DNA from: HGM05190 sp964394205
GTDB lineage: Bacteria; Bacteroidota; Bacteroidia; Bacteroidales; Muribaculaceae
Assembly (NCBI GenBank): GCA_964394205.1
Contig: CAYMVS010000060.1
Coordinates: 1-13,804 of the forward strand
Length of the DNA: 13,804 nt
Direction: 5' to 3'
Below are positions 11,661 to 13,804 of this stretch, in pieces. The notes under the pieces are model-generated. The model did no database searches. It was not told the origin of the DNA and was given only the letters and a program-made list of their open reading frames with translations. Position 1 is the first letter of the stretch. Each line of letters starts with the position of its first letter. Made by a program: the position numbers and the translations under genes.

Positions 11661-13697
11661 TTATTTCACTATCACCTTGGAGGTTTTGCCGCCTTGGCGC
11701 TTGATGTAGAGGCCGGGGGTGAGGGCATCGCCATCAACGCTGATACCGCTCAGGTTGAAATACTCGACAGGGACATTGCAGTCGTCGGCTTCGATACCTT
11801 CAATTCCACCCTGAGGTTCCAGGTCGGCTAAGATGATAAAGTCTTTCCACTCATCGGCTCCTTTATATGCAGCATCGGCATCTTTGATTACATGGAGAGT
11901 AATTTCGTTCACGTTTAGCCCTTCAAACGGTTCAGTGCCAAGAGATGGTGGATTAGGTGCATAACAGTTGACGTTGGATAAATTTATGCAATATCTGAAT
12001 GACCTGTCACCAATTTTAGTGAGGGAGTTTCCGATTGTCACCGAAGTCAGACTGTTGCAACTACTGAAAGAGAGCTCGCCGATTTCGGTAACGGAGTTGG
12101 GAATTGTTACCGATGTCAGGCGATTACAATTACTGAAAGCATACATTTGGAGTGTAGTGACAGAGTTGGGTATTATCACCGATGTCAGTTCGTGGCAACG
12201 ACAGAAAGCATAATTGCCGACTGAGGTGACGTTGTCGGGTATTATATAAGAGGTTAGACCGGCGGGAGCAGAAGATATAATAGAGCCATCAATAATCAAG
12301 CATTTATGATCGTCAGAAGCAAATTTACCATAAAAAGCACTTAAATTATCGCACCCAAGGAAAGCCCTGATGCCAATTGATGTGACTGAGTTTGGAATTG
12401 TCACCGTTGTCAGGCCAATACAATCCTCGAAAACCCCCCTGCCGATAGAAGTGACTGAGTTGCCCATTGTCACCGATGTCAGGCCAATACAACCCGAGAA
12501 AGCACTTTGGCCGATTGATGTGACTGAGTTTGGAATTGTCACCGTTGTAAGGCCAATACAACCCGAGAAAGCACTTTGGCCGATTGATGTGACTGAGTTT
12601 GGAATTGTCACCGTTGTCAGATTGCTGCAACAGTAGAAAGCAAATGTACCAATTGATGTTACGGAGTTTGGAATTGTCACCGAGGTCAGGCCTCTACTCT
12701 CGCTGAAAGCATAATTGCCGATTTCAGTGACGTTGTCAGGGATTATATAAGAAGTTAGACCGGCCGGTGCAAATGATGTAATGGTACCATCAATAATCAA
12801 GCATCTATGGTCTTCAAAAGCAAATTTACCATAAAAAGCACATAAATTATCGCACCTTTGGAAAGCATACTCGCCGATAGAACTGACTGAGTTTGGAATT
12901 GTCACCGATTTTAGGCTGCTGCAATTGGAGAAAGCCCCCTTGCCGATTGATGTGACGGAGTTACCGATTGTCACCGAGGTCAGGCCTCTACTCTCGCTGA
13001 AAGCACTTTGACCGATTGATATGACGGAGTTACCGATTGTCACCGTTGTCAGACCACTACAATAGCTGAAAGCATTATTGCCGATTTCGGTGACGTTGTC
13101 AGGGATTGTATAAGAAGTTAGACCGGCCGGTGCAAATGATGTAATGGTACCATCAATAATAAGGCATCTATGGTCTTCAGAAGCAAATTTACCATAAAAA
13201 GCACTTAAATTATCGCACCCGCTGAAAGCGTTCTCGCCGATTTCGCTGACAGAGTTGGGGATTTCAATCGAAGTGAGGCTTGTGCAATATAGAAATGCTC
13301 TTTGGCCAATTGTTGTGATGGAGTTACCCAGTGTCACCGATGTCAGATTGTTGCAACGGTAGAAAGCATTCATGCCGATAGTAGTGACAGAATTACCAAT
13401 TGTTATCGATGTAAGGTCGGTGCAATTATTGAAGATGAGATCTCCGATTGATGTGACGGAGTAGTCTACGCCATTATATGTTATTTTTTCGGGAATTGTT
13501 ATACGTCCTTGATACCTATTTGTGCCATACGTTACTTCGCAGGTCTTGGTGGCTTCGTCGAGATTGTAGAAAATTCCATCAACTTCGACCGCCCCGTATG
13601 ACACAATGAAAGACACGATGAGAAAAAGGAAGACGATAATGCCTTTGAGCAAGGAGAGCCTCTTTTCCAATTTAAAGGGTAAAATAACCTGTTTCAT
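11661..13697 (-). CDS. BspA-like leucine-rich-repeat protein with C-terminal sorting-like tail
   Basis: 678 residues. A basic N-terminus and hydrophobic segment (about 19-35) form a long signal peptide. From about residue 72 to 570 there are about 18 LRR_5/BspA repeats of 23 residues with the form LTSVTIPNSVTSIGxxAFxxC. They are interrupted by three copies of a ~30-residue insert (about 164-192, 284-313, 451-480) reading LSAFYGKFASEDHRCLIIDG and ending SFAPAG or SSAPAG. Residues about 645-678 (EYFNLSGISVDG...LTPGLYIKRQGGKTSKVIVK) resemble the type A C-terminal signal of type IX secretion cargo, so the protein is probably exported to the surface; whether this organism has that system is not shown. 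Such proteins bind host proteins or glycans in the oral and gut species studied. Start is the only ATG before the signal segment. Confidence 0.9.
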   Translation of the reverse strand: MKQVILPFKLEKRLSLLKGIIVFLFLIVSFIVSYGAVEVDGIFYNLDEATKTCEVTYGTNRYQGRITIPEKITYNGVDYSVTSIGDLIFNNCTDLTSITIGNSVTTIGMNAFYRCNNLTSVTLGNSITTIGQRAFLYCTSLTSIEIPNSVSEIGENAFSGCDNLSAFYGKFASEDHRCLIIDGTITSFAPAGLTSYTIPDNVTEIGNNAFSYCSGLTTVTIGNSVISIGQSAFSESRGLTSVTIGNSVTSIGKGAFSNCSSLKSVTIPNSVSSIGEYAFQRCDNLCAFYGKFAFEDHRCLIIDGTITSFAPAGLTSYIIPDNVTEIGNYAFSESRGLTSVTIPNSVTSIGTFAFYCCSNLTTVTIPNSVTSIGQSAFSGCIGLTTVTIPNSVTSIGQSAFSGCIGLTSVTMGNSVTSIGRGVFEDCIGLTTVTIPNSVTSIGIRAFLGCDNLSAFYGKFASDDHKCLIIDGSIISSAPAGLTSYIIPDNVTSVGNYAFCRCHELTSVIIPNSVTTLQMYAFSNCNRLTSVTIPNSVTEIGELSFSSCNSLTSVTIGNSLTKIGDRSFRYCINLSNVNCYAPNPPSLGTEPFEGLNVNEITLHVIKDADAAYKGADEWKDFIILADLEPQGGIEGIEADDCNVPVEYFNLSGISVDGDALTPGLYIKRQGGKTSKVIVK
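12226..12355 (-). repeat. 130-bp intragenic repeat, copy 1 of 3
   Basis: Encodes the FYGKF insert plus the start of the following leucine-rich repeat (residues about 451-490). It is the most diverged of the three equal-length copies. Confidence 0.8.
12481..12617 (-). repeat. Tandem identical leucine-rich-repeat units
   Basis: 68 bases at 12481-12548 are repeated without change at 12550-12617, a period of 69 bp or 23 codons. They encode the identical repeats LTTVTIPNSVTSIGQSAF with SGCIG at residues about 360-405. Zero divergence indicates a very recent duplication or conversion. Confidence 0.9.
12727..12856 (-). repeat. 130-bp intragenic repeat, copy 2 of 3
   Basis: Differs from copy 3 (13090-13219) at 5 of 130 positions by my count. 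Encodes the second FYGKF insert and LTSYIIPDNVTEIG. Confidence 0.85.
13090..13219 (-). repeat. 130-bp intragenic repeat, copy 3 of 3
   Basis: Nearly identical to copy 2 and of the same length. Encodes the first FYGKF insert in protein order and LTSYTIPDNVTEIG. Confidence 0.85.
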
Positions 13698-13738
13698 AAT
13701 TCTAATGTGCCTTCGGTCTCCCCTCGTTGGCGATTATT

Positions 13739-13784
13739 GGTTAAAAAAGGAAAAGCTCTAAGTTTGCAGCAGCAAAATAAGAGC
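13739..13784 (-). terminator. Possible terminator of an upstream gene outside the window
   Basis: On the minus strand AGAGC-type outer arms (13755-13759 with 13780-13784) and inner arms TTTGC/GCAAA (13763-13767 with 13772-13776) form an interrupted hairpin, followed by TTTTCCTTTTTTAA. This suits a leftward gene ending to the right of the window. Confidence 0.35.
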
Positions 13785-13804
13785 ATGGAAAATTTATCTT
13801 AAAC

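Noticed and set aside
12346..12636. Open frames on both strands inside the repeat region of the BspA-like gene (12346-12630 minus, other frame; 12370-12636 plus)
   Set aside because: They are periodic shadows of the 69-bp repeat; a repeat length divisible by three keeps other frames open.

Overview
This is a chromosomal window from a member of the Bacteroidales, plausibly a Muribaculaceae-like gut bacterium. Evidence for this: most transcription units start just downstream of the Bacteroidota -7 promoter box TAnnTTTG; the gene content is typical (BspA-like leucine-rich-repeat proteins, a tandem set of FKBP prolyl isomerases, a GH13 lipoprotein); and the large BspA-like protein ends in a tail resembling those of type IX secretion cargo. 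Family-level placement is an inference from style, not from a search.

Layout. Positions 1-298 hold the start of a leftward BspA-like gene. Next come a leftward holin-like membrane protein (429-854) and ribE, riboflavin synthase (914-1522). A rightward cassette of four genes (1663-4562) contains a P22-type phage portal homologue flanked by three proteins I do not recognise; no terminase, capsid or tail gene is present. Positions 4563-4982 are AT-rich, gene-free and packed with TTATCAACA-type DnaA boxes, so they look like a replication origin or a DnaA-titration locus. nadA (quinolinate synthase) follows and shares a strong 14-bp-stem bidirectional terminator with a leftward operon of three FKBP-type prolyl isomerases: no signal peptide, Sec signal, and lipoprotein. 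A divergently transcribed GH13 amylase-family lipoprotein occupies 8678-10123.

Positions 10124-11058 have no convincing gene. They contain a terminator, a 639-bp imperfect long inverted repeat whose arms carry the same hairpins (a repeat family in two inverted copies), and then a series of TTGTTACA motifs at 12-bp spacing. These motifs lie upstream of a small protein with the architecture of a Bacteroidales ECF sigma factor but without its usual core-binding acidic residues. A perfect 18-bp-stem hairpin separates that gene from a convergent 678-residue BspA-like protein with about 18 leucine-rich repeats and a triplicated 130-bp module.

How it fits together. ribE, nadA, the FKBPs and the amylase are ordinary housekeeping or envelope genes with no obvious functional link. 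The parts that stand out are the domesticated-looking portal cassette next to a DnaA-box cluster, and the run of inverted repeat, 12-bp-phased motifs and atypical sigma-like gene.
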